Source of the DNA: Desulfofundulus thermosubterraneus DSM 16057
GTDB taxonomy: Bacteria; Bacillota; Desulfotomaculia; Desulfotomaculales; Desulfovirgulaceae
Reading direction: 5' to 3'
Length of the DNA: 53,077 bases
NCBI RefSeq assembly: GCF_900142025.1
Contig: NZ_FQZM01000024.1
Coordinates: 1-53,077, forward strand
Shown here: positions 17,217-29,463 of the stretch, one piece after another
Position numbering within the stretch: the first letter of the stretch is position 1
Layout of the letters: each line of letters begins with the position of its first letter
Position numbers and translations under genes: made by a program
The notes under the pieces: generated by a model
What the model was told of the DNA's origin: nothing
Database searches by the model: none
What the model saw: only the letters and a program-made list of their open reading frames with translations

Positions 17217-17807
17217 GTGCGGATTGCCCTGGCCGCCGACCACGGTGGCTTTCGTTTAAAAGAAGAGGTTATTTCTTTTTTGCAGGAGAACGGAATTGCC
17301 TACCATGATTTCGGCACCTATTCGGAAGAAGCAGTAGATTACCCCGATTTTGCTCTCCCGGTTGCCGAGGCCGTGCGCAGCGGGGAATACCAGCTGGGCA
17401 TCCTTTGCTGCGGTACGGGCATCGGGGTGGCCATTGCGGCCAACAAGGTGCCGGGTATCCGGGCCGCTCTTTGTCACGATACTTTTTCCGCCCGGGCCTC
17501 CCGGGAGCACAACGATGCCAACATCCTGACCATGGGCCAGCGGGTAATCGGCCCCGGGCTGGCCCGGGAGATTGTGCGGGTGTGGCTGGCTTCTCAATTT
17601 GCCGGCGGGCGTCACGCCCGGCGGGTGGCCAAGATCGCCGAAATTGAAAAGAAATACGGCAAAAGAGAAACGAAAAGCGACATCATGCGCAGAATGTTCG
17701 ATCAAGGAATGACCGTTGCTCAGATAGCAAAGGAGCTGAACGCAAACTACGCGTTCGTCTACGGTGTGATTAAACGGTACAAAGAGGAGCTTGAAGCTCA
17801 GAAATAG
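17217..17807 (+). CDS. rpiB: ribose-5-phosphate isomerase B with C-terminal helix-turn-helix extension
   Basis: Residues 1-~145 are a standard RpiB ([36 protein letters not shown] with the active-site Cys, [15 protein letters not shown]), interconverting ribose-5-P and ribulose-5-P. Residues ~150-196 are an extra basic segment: [19 protein letters not shown] followed by [18 protein letters not shown] reads as a helix-turn-helix of the resolvase/homeodomain-like kind. RpiB is usually ~145-150 residues, so this is a fusion. GTG start with AAAGGGGTGA upstream. Gene order is as in Bacillus (ywlE-rpiB-glyA). Confidence 0.93.
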   Translation: MRIALAADHGGFRLKEEVISFLQENGIAYHDFGTYSEEAVDYPDFALPVAEAVRSGEYQLGILCCGTGIGVAIAANKVPGIRAALCHDTFSARASREHNDANILTMGQRVIGPGLAREIVRVWLASQFAGGRHARRVAKIAEIEKKYGKRETKSDIMRRMFDQGMTVAQIAKELNANYAFVYGVIKRYKEELEAQK

Positions 17808-17862
17808 GTGGTGGCAACGGCCGTTAGCCGCAAAAGCACGTCGTGGGGGAGGAACCGACATA

Positions 17863-19104
17863 ATGGATATGAACAGACCTTTAGCTGCAGTGGACCCTGA
17901 AATTGCCCGGGCAATTGAGCTGGAGTTGGGCCGCCAGCGCGATACCCTGGAACTGATCGCCTCCGAAAATGCCGCCAGCCGGGCGGTAATGGAGGCCCAG
18001 GGTTCGGTGCTCACCAACAAGTACGCCGAAGGTTATCCCGGGCGGCGTTATTACGGTGGCTGCCAGTTCGTAGATATTGCGGAGGAACTGGCTATAAACC
18101 GGGCCAAGGAGCTGTTTGGTGCCGAGCATGTCAATGTGCAGCCCCACTCCGGTGCCCAGGCCAACATGGCGGTTTACTTCGCCCTGCTGGAACCGGGAGA
18201 TACCATCCTGGGCATGAACCTGGCCCACGGCGGCCATCTCACCCACGGCAGCCCCTTGAATATGTCCGGAAAATATTTTCGTGTGGCTTTTTACGGGGTA
18301 GAAAAGGATACGGGCCTGATCAACTACGAGAAGGTTTTTGCCGCCGCCTTTGAACATAAGCCGAAGATCATCGTGGCCGGGGCCAGCGCCTACCCCCGGG
18401 CCATTGACTTTTATAAGTTTAAGGAAATCGCCGAAGAAGTGGGGGCCTACCTGATGGTGGACATGGCCCACATTGCCGGGCTGGTGGCCGCCGGTGAGCA
18501 CATGAACCCGGTGCCCTACGCCGATGTGGTGACCACCACCACCCATAAAACCCTGCGCGGCCCCCGGGGCGGCATGATTTTATGCCGGGCTAAATATGCC
18601 CCGACTATTGACAAGGCGGTCTTCCCGGGTATCCAGGGCGGGCCCCTGATGCACGTCATTGCCGCCAAAGCTGTAGCTCTTAAAGAGGCGCAGCAGCCGG
18701 AATTCAAGGAATACCAGCGGCAGATCGTCAAAAACGCCCGCGCTCTGGCCCGGTTCCTGATGGACCGGGGTTTTGAACTGGTCAGCGGCGGCACCGATAA
18801 CCACCTGATGCTGGTGGATTTGCGCAACAAGGGGGTTACCGGCCGCGAGGCGGAAGCCATCCTGGATTCCGTCGGCGTAACGGTAAACAAAAATGCCATC
18901 CCCTATGACCCGCAGCCCCCGGCGGTGTCCAGCGGAATACGCATCGGCACGCCGGCTGTGACCACCCGCGGTCTAAAGGAAGCGGATATGGAGACGGTGG
19001 CCGAAATCATCCACCTGGCTTTGAGCTTCCGGGATAATCCAGACAAGCTGAACCGGGTGCGTGAAATGGTGGCCGGGCTGTGCCGCCGGTACCCGCTGTA
19101 TTAG
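17863..19104 (+). CDS. glyA: serine hydroxymethyltransferase
   Basis: The 413-residue PLP enzyme converts serine and tetrahydrofolate to glycine and methylene-tetrahydrofolate. Visible features are [37 protein letters not shown] and [14 protein letters not shown] with the PLP-binding Lys. ATG at 17863 is used because GGGGGAGGA lies 9 bases upstream; the longer in-frame start adds 24 non-conserved residues and overlaps rpiB. It supplies one-carbon units needed by the dCMP/dUMP pathway of the next gene. Confidence 0.97.
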   Translation: MDMNRPLAAVDPEIARAIELELGRQRDTLELIASENAASRAVMEAQGSVLTNKYAEGYPGRRYYGGCQFVDIAEELAINRAKELFGAEHVNVQPHSGAQANMAVYFALLEPGDTILGMNLAHGGHLTHGSPLNMSGKYFRVAFYGVEKDTGLINYEKVFAAAFEHKPKIIVAGASAYPRAIDFYKFKEIAEEVGAYLMVDMAHIAGLVAAGEHMNPVPYADVVTTTTHKTLRGPRGGMILCRAKYAPTIDKAVFPGIQGGPLMHVIAAKAVALKEAQQPEFKEYQRQIVKNARALARFLMDRGFELVSGGTDNHLMLVDLRNKGVTGREAEAILDSVGVTVNKNAIPYDPQPPAVSSGIRIGTPAVTTRGLKEADMETVAEIIHLALSFRDNPDKLNRVREMVAGLCRRYPLY

Positions 19105-19168
19105 GCGGGGCACTAAGAGAACAAAGGACCGGCGCACTGCCGTTCCCGGAGACCGGAGGTGAGCGGCC

Positions 19169-19606
19169 CTGGTTAAAAGACCTTCATTTGATGAGATTTA
19201 TATGGAAGTGGTCGACGTTATTGCCCGGCGCTCCACCTGCCTGCGCAAAAAGGTGGGAGCTGTAATTGTGGTGGACCGGCGCATTATTTCCCACGGTTAC
19301 AACGGGGTGGTCAGCGGAGCGGAGCACTGCATTGATACCGGCCAGTGCCTGAAGGATCTGGCCGGCCGGGAAGACTACAAGCCCTGCGTTCACGCCGAGC
19401 AAAACGCCATCTGCCTCTGTGCCAAGCGGGGCCTGGCCGTGGGCGGCGGCACGCTTTATGTGAACGCCGACATCTGCTTGACCTGCGCCAAGCTCATTGT
19501 CTCCTGCGCCCTGTCCCGGGTGGTGGTGCGCCGGGATTACCGGGGCACCGAGGAGGGCATAGAGTTCCTGCGCCGCCACGGCGTGCAGGTGGACCTGTGG
19601 GAGTGA
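19169..19606 (+). CDS. deoxycytidylate deaminase (ComEB-like), probable CTG start
   Basis: It deaminates dCMP to dUMP for thymidylate synthesis. HAEQNAI (zinc His and catalytic Glu) and CLTCAK (zinc cysteines) define the family. The first ATG (19202) lacks a ribosome binding site and would remove the conserved N-terminal RPSFDEIYM stretch, which is encoded in frame upstream. GGAGGTGA (19155-19162) sits 6 bases before an in-frame CTG at 19169, so I propose a CTG start, giving ~145 residues. Alternatively one extra C at 19167-19169 shifts the gene out of frame with GTG 19159. The family assignment is secure; only the start is in doubt. Confidence 0.9.
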   Translation: MVKRPSFDEIYMEVVDVIARRSTCLRKKVGAVIVVDRRIISHGYNGVVSGAEHCIDTGQCLKDLAGREDYKPCVHAEQNAICLCAKRGLAVGGGTLYVNADICLTCAKLIVSCALSRVVVRRDYRGTEEGIEFLRRHGVQVDLWE

Positions 19607-19612
19607 CCGGCC

Positions 19613-20326
19613 ATCGCCAGACGAAAGGCAGCCCTTTTCGATATCGGAGCCACCCTGATCACCGGACCGGAAGTGTCTCCAACCAAACAAATTGCCCGGC
19701 TGCTGGGGTTGCCCCCGGAGCAGGACCGGCTGGTGGGGGATGTAATTATGTGCCGGGAGTTTGCTGGCCCCCGGGAGGTCTGCGCCGCCCTGGCTGAAGT
19801 GGCCTCCCTGAGTCGGCAGCATGAGGAGGCCCTCTCGCGCCTCTGGGCCGACCAGGAGGTGGCCGCGGTGGAAATACCGGGCGCGGCCCGGGCGGTAGCG
19901 CGGGCCCGGGAGCTGGGCTTTGCTGTGGGCCTGGTTTCAGACATCTGGGTTCCCTACTACCAGGCTTTTTTGCGTGCCTGCCCGGATATCGCTCCCCTGG
20001 TGGATTACGCTGCTTTAAGTTTTCGCCTGGGCAGGAAAAAGCCTGCGGAAGAGCTCTACCGGGCGGCCCTGGAGGCCCTGGATGCCGACCCCCGGCGTTC
20101 TGTCATGATCGGGGACACCTATGAAAAGGATATCCTGCCGGCCATAAACCTGGGGCTGGCCACCATCTGGGTCCTTTCCCGCCCCGAGCGGGAGTACCCG
20201 GCCATGGCCCGGGTGTTATGGGGTGAGTGGCCCCGGCCGGATATCATTGTGCCGGATACGAGCCGGCTTGCCCGGGTCCTGGACGAACTTGAACAAAAGA
20301 GGAGAGGTACTTGTACATGGAAATAA
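19613..20326 (+). CDS. HAD-superfamily hydrolase, start codon anomalous
   Basis: The motifs form a haloacid-dehalogenase-type phosphatase: motif I AALFDIGATL, motif II LVSDIW, motif III KKP with RKKPAEELYRAAL, and motif IV MIGDTYEKDILPA. Motif I lies before the first GTG in frame (19673), so the real protein must begin earlier. No ATG, GTG or TTG exists between the in-frame TGA of the deaminase gene (19604-19606) and motif I. Possible answers are an ATC start at 19613 behind GGGAGTGA, or GTG at 19603 overlapping the deaminase stop with one extra C at 19609-19612. The substrate is unknown. It overlaps the next gene by 10 bases. Confidence 0.78.
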   Translation: MARRKAALFDIGATLITGPEVSPTKQIARLLGLPPEQDRLVGDVIMCREFAGPREVCAALAEVASLSRQHEEALSRLWADQEVAAVEIPGAARAVARARELGFAVGLVSDIWVPYYQAFLRACPDIAPLVDYAALSFRLGRKKPAEELYRAALEALDADPRRSVMIGDTYEKDILPAINLGLATIWVLSRPEREYPAMARVLWGEWPRPDIIVPDTSRLARVLDELEQKRRGTCTWK

Positions 20327-20925
20327 CCAAAGTGGTACGCCATACACCCGGGGAACTTGTGGACAAACTGCGCCGGGTTACTATGCTCACCGACCCGGAC
20401 TGTTACATCTACCGGGACGTCTTCATCTCCCTGGAAAAAATTCACACCAATTACCTGGCGCCGGCCCAATCATATGTGCTCACCGGTGAACTGCAAAAGG
20501 TGCGGGAGCTTAAGTGGGAACTGGCCCGCCACGGGTGCGACCTTTTCCATCTCGACGGGTATGTCACCCTTTACCTGGCCGGTTACGACGAGCCGGTGGA
20601 CCTCCTGCCGCCGGTCATTGAGGAATCGGTTGAGGCCGACGGATCGGTATTCAACATCATCTGCGACGGCATGCACCGGGTCTACCTGGCCCGCCTGGAA
20701 TGGATCGTTCCCCAGGTAATCTTTATCCGGGGCGTGCCGAAGGACAAGCCCTATTACGCCTATCCCCTGCCCGGTGGCTGGTCCCAGGTGGTTTTGCGGG
20801 AGGACCTGCCGCCGGGATTCATCAAAAAGTGGCACCGCATTGCCGGGTATAAATCCCTGTACCGCAACTTTAATTCCGCCTTTTACAATGTGGGTGGTCC
20901 CCGGGGGCACTTCCGCAAAGGATGA
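20317..20925 (+). CDS. conserved protein of unknown function with a DGMHR motif
   Basis: The 202-residue protein belongs to no family I can name with certainty. ATG 20317 follows GGAGAGG by 9 bases. It is soluble (no signal or membrane segment) and rich in Tyr and Trp. ICDGMHRVYLARLEW (residues ~115-130) resembles the DGxHR turn of ParB/sulfiredoxin-fold proteins, which bind or hydrolyse nucleotides there. The C-terminal KKWHRIAGYKSLYRNFNSAF is strongly charged and aromatic. It overlaps the HAD hydrolase by 10 bases and precedes wecB, suggesting a nucleotide- or sugar-phosphate-related role; that is inference only. Confidence 0.75.
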   Translation: MEITKVVRHTPGELVDKLRRVTMLTDPDCYIYRDVFISLEKIHTNYLAPAQSYVLTGELQKVRELKWELARHGCDLFHLDGYVTLYLAGYDEPVDLLPPVIEESVEADGSVFNIICDGMHRVYLARLEWIVPQVIFIRGVPKDKPYYAYPLPGGWSQVVLREDLPPGFIKKWHRIAGYKSLYRNFNSAFYNVGGPRGHFRKG

Positions 20926-21021
20926 GGGGATGGAATTTACTCCCTTATATTTCAAGGATAAGCTGCATATAGTTAATCCGCGGGGATTTGTCGTTTAATT
21001 ACCAGTCCAAGGAGACAAACT

Positions 21022-22167
21022 ATGCTCAAGGTTCTCACTGTTTTCGGCACCCGGCCGGAGGCCATCAAGATGGCCCCCCTGATCAAGGAACTGCAGAGGC
21101 ACCCGGACCGGCTCCTCTGCCGGGTGGCCGTCACCGCCCAGCACAGGGAAATGCTGGATCAGGTGTTACATCTTTTTCAGATTGTTCCCGACCACGACCT
21201 GGACATCATGAGGCCCGGCCAGAGCCTCTTCGACATCACCCGCCGGGCACTGGACGGCCTGGAGCAGGTCATGGCAAGAGAAAAGCCGGACCTGGTGCTG
21301 GTGCACGGCGATACCACCACCACCTTTGTGGCTGCTCTAGCCGCCTTCTACTTTCAAATACCGGTGGGCCACGTGGAGGCGGGCCTGCGCACGGGGGATA
21401 AATATTCCCCCTTTCCCGAGGAAATCAACCGCCACCTCACGGCGGTGGTGACGGACTTGCACTTTGCTCCTACCGCCACCGCCCGGGATAACCTGCTGCG
21501 GGAAGGGGTGGCCCCGGAAAAGATCTTTGTCACGGGAAATACTGTCATCGACGCCCTGCTGGCTACGGTGGACCCCCATTACCGGTTCGGCGATGCCGGA
21601 CTGGCCGGCATAGACTACCGGCGCCGGCGGGTGCTGCTGGTGACCACCCACCGTCGGGAGAACCTGGGCGAACCCATGCAGGAAATTTACCTGGCCCTGC
21701 GGGATATCGTTGCCCTTTATCCCGATGTGGAGGTAGTTTTTCCCGTGCACAAAAACCCGGCGGTGCGGGGGGTGGTGCAGGAGGTGCTGGGGGAGTTGCC
21801 CCGGGTGCACCTCATCGAGCCCCTTTCCTACCAGCCCTTCGTTAATTTGATGAACCGGTGCTACCTGGTGCTTACGGACTCGGGCGGTTTGCAGGAAGAG
21901 GCCCCGGCCCTGGGCAAGCCGGTACTGGTGCTACGCAACACCACCGAACGTCCCGAAGCCATACGGGCCGGTACCGTGCGCCTGGTGGGTACAACCCGGG
22001 AGGCGGTTTTCAACGAAACCCGGCTCCTGCTGGACGACGCAGCCCGCTACCGGCAGATGGCCGAAGCGGTGAACCCCTACGGGGACGGCCGGGCTTCCCG
22101 GCGCATCAGCCAGGCCATTCTGTACCACTTCGGCCTGAGTGACGAACCGCCGGAGCCTTTTGAGTAA
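21022..22167 (+). CDS. wecB: UDP-N-acetylglucosamine 2-epimerase (non-hydrolysing)
   Basis: The 381-residue enzyme interconverts UDP-GlcNAc and UDP-ManNAc for teichoic acid or S-layer-glycan type surface polymers. Family signatures are FGTRPEAIKMAPLI, GHVEAGLRTGDKYSPFPEE, TTHRRENLG, and LTDSGGLQEEAPALGKPVLVLR (quoted here as LTDSGGLQEEAPALG and KPVLVLR). AAGGAGA precedes the ATG. It is named mnaA in Bacilli. Its stop codon forms the first bases of the palindromic element that follows. Confidence 0.96.
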   Translation: MLKVLTVFGTRPEAIKMAPLIKELQRHPDRLLCRVAVTAQHREMLDQVLHLFQIVPDHDLDIMRPGQSLFDITRRALDGLEQVMAREKPDLVLVHGDTTTTFVAALAAFYFQIPVGHVEAGLRTGDKYSPFPEEINRHLTAVVTDLHFAPTATARDNLLREGVAPEKIFVTGNTVIDALLATVDPHYRFGDAGLAGIDYRRRRVLLVTTHRRENLGEPMQEIYLALRDIVALYPDVEVVFPVHKNPAVRGVVQEVLGELPRVHLIEPLSYQPFVNLMNRCYLVLTDSGGLQEEAPALGKPVLVLRNTTERPEAIRAGTVRLVGTTREAVFNETRLLLDDAARYRQMAEAVNPYGDGRASRRISQAILYHFGLSDEPPEPFE

Positions 22168-22479
22168 ATGTTCAGTAGAACCGCTCTGTTAACTACAAAG
22201 GCACGGCGTTGTCCAGAGCGAGCGATTTTGCGGAGCGCCGGTAACAGCACCCGGTGAAGCGAGGTTGCCGGCTCGGCTCTCGAGGACGCCAACGAAACCA
22301 AGCGAAAGAAATGTGGAAGAACCACATCGGGTAGAAAAAGTGAAACAGCATAAAAACAGTATCGATGGCAATCCGCAGAGAGCCAGAGCCGGCCCGAAGC
22401 GAACCGTGGTGCTGTCGGCGCGGAGCACATGAGTGAGCGGGACAACGCCGTGCCTTAAGCAGGTTGACTGAACATTTAC
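22164..22479. repeat. 316-bp palindromic, MITE-like element between wecB and the atp operon
   Basis: The ends are a perfect 13-bp inverted repeat, GTAAATGTTCAGT (22164-22176) and ACTGAACATTTAC (22467-22479). Further in is a perfect 17-bp inverted repeat (22198-22214 and 22440-22456, AAGGCACGGCGTTGTCC and its complement). Imperfect complementarity continues for ~60 more bases per arm (GCGCCGGTAACAGCACC facing GGTGCTGTCGGCGC; GCCGGCTCGGCTCTC facing GAGAGCCAGAGCCGGC). The whole element can form one long hairpin or cruciform. No coding frame is convincing. The left end uses the wecB stop codon. A 24-base copy of the right end lies at 10882-10905. Confidence 0.8.
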
Positions 22480-22655
22480 CCTTTTGTAGCCTTTAAATAG
22501 AACGCAGGCATTTCTCACGAAAAAAGTCTTCAGGCGGTGAAGGAATCAACGAGTTTATGTAGAACAATAACTTTGTGACGGGTGTAACGCAGCCGACATT
22601 TTTTCTGACAAAAAGTGACAGGTTGCCGCACCCGCACCAGGAAAGGTGACATACC
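22480..22655 (+). promoter_or_regulatory. untranslated region upstream of the atp operon
   Basis: The 176 bases between the palindromic element and atpZ are AT-rich and must carry or transmit the atp promoter. I see no consensus -35/-10 pair with standard spacing. The ribosome binding site AAAGGTGA is 7 bases before the first atp gene. Confidence 0.4.
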
Positions 22656-22886
22656 ATGGGCGAGCGCCGGGTGGGGGGCCGCATCCTGTCGGCCCTGGCC
22701 CTTACCACCACCATCGGCATGGAAATGGCCATCATGGTTACCGCCGGGTTTTACACCGGCCGGTGGCTGGATCACCAGTTACATACCGGGCCCTGGCTGA
22801 TGACGGCGGGCATCCTTTTGGGGGTAGCCGCGGGCATCTGGGGGGTCATCCAAACCGTGTCACGTTTTTTCAAAAATTGGGGGTAG
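22656..22886 (+). CDS. AtpZ/AtpI-like membrane protein of the ATP synthase operon
   Basis: The 76-residue protein has two hydrophobic helices (~15-35 and 45-70) and the family pattern TAGFYTGRWLDHQL of the small 'ATPase gene 1' (AtpZ) group. It is thought to help c-ring assembly or Mg2+ supply together with AtpI. It is first in the atp operon, as usual for this family. Confidence 0.85.
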   Translation: MGERRVGGRILSALALTTTIGMEMAIMVTAGFYTGRWLDHQLHTGPWLMTAGILLGVAAGIWGVIQTVSRFFKNWG

Positions 22887-22892
22887 AGCCCT

Positions 22893-23324
22893 GTGCCTTC
22901 CTTGCCACCCGTTCCCGAACTGGATAACCAGTTAAAGCGCACGACCCGCATCACCGGGGGGTTAATGACTCTGGTGCTCCTGGCCATTGCGGCCAACCCG
23001 GGAGATTCCCTGGCCTGGGGCCTTTTTCTCGGCCTGGCCACCGGGCTGTACAACACCATTTCCCTGGCCTTGCGGATCAAGCGCCTGGGCTCACAGGACA
23101 GGAGCGGCGCCCGCAGCTACATGCGCCAGGGTTTGATCATGCGCCTGGCGCTGGTGGCGGTAGTAGTTTTGCTGGCCGGCCGGGTAGCCCATGTAAATGT
23201 GTACTGGCTGGGGGCGGGCCTTCTGGCTGTTCCCTGTATCACCGCCGTGGACGCGGCCCTCAGGGCGGCTCGTCTGAGCCGTTCCGAAGGAGGGGTGTTT
23301 TCAAAGGTAGAAGAAAAAATTTAA
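22893..23324 (+). CDS. atpI: ATP synthase protein I
   Basis: The 143-residue protein has four hydrophobic segments and the ATP_synt_I features GLFLGLATGLYN. It assists assembly of the c ring. GTG start six bases after the preceding gene. It has the usual place before atpB. Confidence 0.85.
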   Translation: MPSLPPVPELDNQLKRTTRITGGLMTLVLLAIAANPGDSLAWGLFLGLATGLYNTISLALRIKRLGSQDRSGARSYMRQGLIMRLALVAVVVLLAGRVAHVNVYWLGAGLLAVPCITAVDAALRAARLSRSEGGVFSKVEEKI

Positions 23325-23344
23325 AAAGGGGGAGGTGATAATTG

Positions 23345-24082
23345 GTGAAAAGCCTGGAACAAGTTCACGAGGAACTAAACGTATGGGGTTTCCCCCACCA
23401 TCCTTGGGAATTTACCGTGGGCAACACCCATATTGTCCTGAATCCCAAGACACTGGTGATGACCTGGATCGTCATGCTGCTGGTGATCCTCTTCACCGTT
23501 TCGGCTACCCGCAATATGAATATGAAGCGGCCGGGTAAACTCCAATTGGTGGTGGAGGAGATCTTCCAGTTTTTGCGGGGCCTGGTTTACGAAAATATGG
23601 ACCCCAAAAAAGGCGCGGGCCTGATGTCCCTGATCTTTACACTCTTCATCTTCCTTCTCTTCAGCAACCTCTGGGGCCTGGTTCCCACCATGATGTCGCC
23701 CACCGCAGATGTGAATACCACCGCCGGGATGGCCATAATGGTTTTCTTCCTCGTCCAATTCATGGGGATCCGCTACAAAGGGGCCGGGCATTTCAAGCAC
23801 TTCCTGGAACCATTTCCCTTCTTCCTGCCGCTTACCATTGTCGAAGAACTGGCTAAACCGGTAACCCTGGCCTTCCGTCTTTACGGGAACATCTACGGCG
23901 GCGAGGTTCTCATTGCGGTTCTCCTGGGGCTTTTAGGCCTGAACACCTTTGTCTTTGGCGGGTTTATCCCTTCGGTGGTGTGGCTGGCCTTCAGTATCTT
24001 TGTAGGGTTTATCCAGGCCTTTATCTTTACCATGCTCACCATTGCCTACATTTCTCAGGTGGTTAAAGAACACGAACATTAA
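23345..24082 (+). CDS. atpB: ATP synthase subunit a
   Basis: The 245-residue Fo stator channel has the essential Arg in TLAFRLYGNIYGGEVL and five to six hydrophobic helices. GTG at 23345 is preferred over TTG 23342 because GGAGGTGA ends 6 bases upstream. It forms the proton half-channels against the c ring. Confidence 0.96.
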   Translation: MKSLEQVHEELNVWGFPHHPWEFTVGNTHIVLNPKTLVMTWIVMLLVILFTVSATRNMNMKRPGKLQLVVEEIFQFLRGLVYENMDPKKGAGLMSLIFTLFIFLLFSNLWGLVPTMMSPTADVNTTAGMAIMVFFLVQFMGIRYKGAGHFKHFLEPFPFFLPLTIVEELAKPVTLAFRLYGNIYGGEVLIAVLLGLLGLNTFVFGGFIPSVVWLAFSIFVGFIQAFIFTMLTIAYISQVVKEHEH

Positions 24083-24391
<309 letters not shown>

Positions 24392-24493
24392 AGCAGGTAA
24401 CGGTGGGCAAAAGGTGGCATAGCGGGTTTTGCATTACCTGCTATTGCCTCCCTTTTGTCCCCGGCAACGGGTAGTAAGGAAGGAGGGGAACCG

Positions 24494-24988
24494 GTGGAAG
24501 CGCTGGGAATTAATCATACCCTGCTGGCCCAGATCATTAACTTTGTCATTTTGCTCATATTCCTTCGTCTGGTTGTCTACAAGCCCATCGTCAATATTCT
24601 GGAACAACGCCAGCAATATATAGCCAATAACGTGGCCGCCGCCGAAGAAGAGCGGAAACAGGCCGAGGCGCTGCGCCAGCAATACCTGGCCGAAATGCAA
24701 AAAGCGAGGGAAGAGGCCCAGGCCATCATCCAGCAGGCCACCAAGGCCGGTGAAGAAAAGGCCCAGGAGATTGTTGAAGCAGCCAGGGCCGAGGCGCAAC
24801 GGATCAAGGAGAGCGCCCTTGAGGAAATTGCCCGGGAGAAGGAGAAGGCGGTTGCAGAATTGCGCGACCAGGTGGCTTCATTGTCCATCCTGGTGGCTCA
24901 AAAGATCATCAACCAGACCATCACCCCCGAAATTCAACACAGCCTGGTCCAGGAATTCATTAAAGAAACGGGGGATCTGCCATGTTAA
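24494..24988 (+). CDS. atpF: ATP synthase subunit b
   Basis: The 164-residue protein has an N-terminal membrane helix (residues ~8-28, [18 protein letters not shown]) and a long charged, heptad-rich coiled coil forming the peripheral stalk. GTG 24494 behind AGGAGGGG is preferred to the longer in-frame start at 24455. The 3' end overlaps atpH by seven bases. Confidence 0.95.
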   Translation: MEALGINHTLLAQIINFVILLIFLRLVVYKPIVNILEQRQQYIANNVAAAEEERKQAEALRQQYLAEMQKAREEAQAIIQQATKAGEEKAQEIVEAARAEAQRIKESALEEIAREKEKAVAELRDQVASLSILVAQKIINQTITPEIQHSLVQEFIKETGDLPC

Positions 24989-25524
24989 AGGGGGCCGTAG
25001 CGCAGCGTTATGCCCAGGCCCTTTATGACCTGGCGGAAGCGCAAGGCCTGGTGGATCAGGTGGAACAAGAGCTAAGGGCGGTAGATCAGGTCATAGCTGA
25101 TTCCCGTGAATTCCAAAAGGTGCTCTATCATCCCCGCATTACTGCACAGGAAAAGAAAGATGTGCTGAAAAATATCTTCTCCGGCAAGATTTCCCCAGTT
25201 ACCGAGAATTTTCTCTTTTTACTGGTAGACAGGCACCGGGAAGCCTTCTTAAGTGATATTGTGGCCCATTATTCCAGCCTGGCCGACCGGGCCCGCAATA
25301 TCGTGAAAGCTGAAGTAACCAGTGCCATCGAACTTACTAAAGAAGAAAAGAAAAAACTGGGGGAAGTTTTGAACAAAATTACCCGCAAGAAAGTGCAGAC
25401 CGCATACAGCGTGGACCCCGCGCTAATTGGCGGGGTGGTGGTGCGTATTGGCGACCGGGTTATCGACGGCAGCCTGCGTACCCGGCTGGCAACCTTAAGA
25501 GAGCACCTCAGGCAAATAAGTTAA
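24982..25524 (+). CDS. atpH: ATP synthase subunit delta
   Basis: The 180-residue protein links the peripheral stalk to the top of F1. [19 protein letters not shown] at the N-terminus and the C-terminal [17 protein letters not shown] are family signatures. The ATG lies inside the end of atpF, so translation is coupled. Confidence 0.95.
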   Translation: MLKGAVAQRYAQALYDLAEAQGLVDQVEQELRAVDQVIADSREFQKVLYHPRITAQEKKDVLKNIFSGKISPVTENFLFLLVDRHREAFLSDIVAHYSSLADRARNIVKAEVTSAIELTKEEKKKLGEVLNKITRKKVQTAYSVDPALIGGVVVRIGDRVIDGSLRTRLATLREHLRQIS

Positions 25525-27084
<1,560 letters not shown>

Positions 27085-27134
27085 TCAACGCTTCCCGGTC
27101 TTCCGGTAGTAGCGACGCGAGGTGGTGAAAAAGA

Positions 27135-28001
27135 GTGCCAAGTTTACGGGACTTGCGGCGGCGTATTAAAAGTATCAAGAGCACCCAGCAGATCACCAAG
27201 GCCATGAAGGCGGTTTCCGCCGCCAAGATGCGCCGGGCCCAGGAGCAGGTTCTCTCGGCCAGGCCCTACGCCCGGCGGATGAAAGACGTGCTGGGGCGGG
27301 TTGCCACCGCCGCGGCCGGGGTTAAGCACCCCCTTTTGGAGGTACGGGAGCCCAGGAGGGTGGCTTATGTTCTTATCACGGCGGACAGGGGGTTGTGCGG
27401 CGGCTTTAACGCCAACCTGATCCGCAGGACCGTTCAGGAGACAAAAAACATCAACGCTGAACTGAGCCTGGTCTGCGTTGGGCGCAAAGGCCGCGACTAT
27501 TTCCGCCGCCGGGGTTACAATATCGCCCAGCAGTACGTGGGCCTGGGCGAAACCATTAAATTGAGCCACGCCCAGGAGGTTGCCCGCTACGTTATGGATA
27601 AATATGCGGCGGGGGAATTTGATGCCGTCTACCTCATCTACAGCGAATTTGTCAACGTGCTGGTGCAGCGGCCCAAGGTGGTCAAACTTCTCCCCGTGGA
27701 ACCTCCCGAGGGGCAGGAAAACGGCGAAGGAAAGCCCGGCAGGGTGGAGTATATCTTTGAGCCCTCGGCAGAAAGCGTATTGTCCGAGCTGTTGCCCATG
27801 TACGTGGAGAACATGGTCTTTCACGGCCTTCTAGAATCAAAGGCCAGCGAGCACAGCGCCCGCATGACCGCCATGGACAACGCCACCAAGAACGCTGGCG
27901 ATATGATCGACAGGCTGACCCTGTCCATGAACCGGGCCCGCCAGGCCGCCATTACCAAGGAAATTTCCGAAATTGTCGGCGGAGCGGCGGCCCTGGAATA
28001 A
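27135..28001 (+). CDS. atpG: ATP synthase subunit gamma
   Basis: The 288-residue central stalk has the conserved N-terminal [20 protein letters not shown] and C-terminal [17 protein letters not shown] helices that form the rotating coiled coil. GTG start after GAGGTGG. Confidence 0.97.
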   Translation: MPSLRDLRRRIKSIKSTQQITKAMKAVSAAKMRRAQEQVLSARPYARRMKDVLGRVATAAAGVKHPLLEVREPRRVAYVLITADRGLCGGFNANLIRRTVQETKNINAELSLVCVGRKGRDYFRRRGYNIAQQYVGLGETIKLSHAQEVARYVMDKYAAGEFDAVYLIYSEFVNVLVQRPKVVKLLPVEPPEGQENGEGKPGRVEYIFEPSAESVLSELLPMYVENMVFHGLLESKASEHSARMTAMDNATKNAGDMIDRLTLSMNRARQAAITKEISEIVGGAAALE

Positions 28002-28055
28002 ACGTTACCGTTCCCCTGGCTAACACAAGCTTCGCGCGAAGGAGGTACGGAGTAG

Positions 28056-29462
<1,407 letters not shown>

Positions 29463-29463
29463 A

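Noticed and set aside
22493-22735. Minus-strand open frames over the atp leader and the palindromic element
   Set aside because: They overlap atpZ in antisense, lack ribosome binding sites and show no family features.
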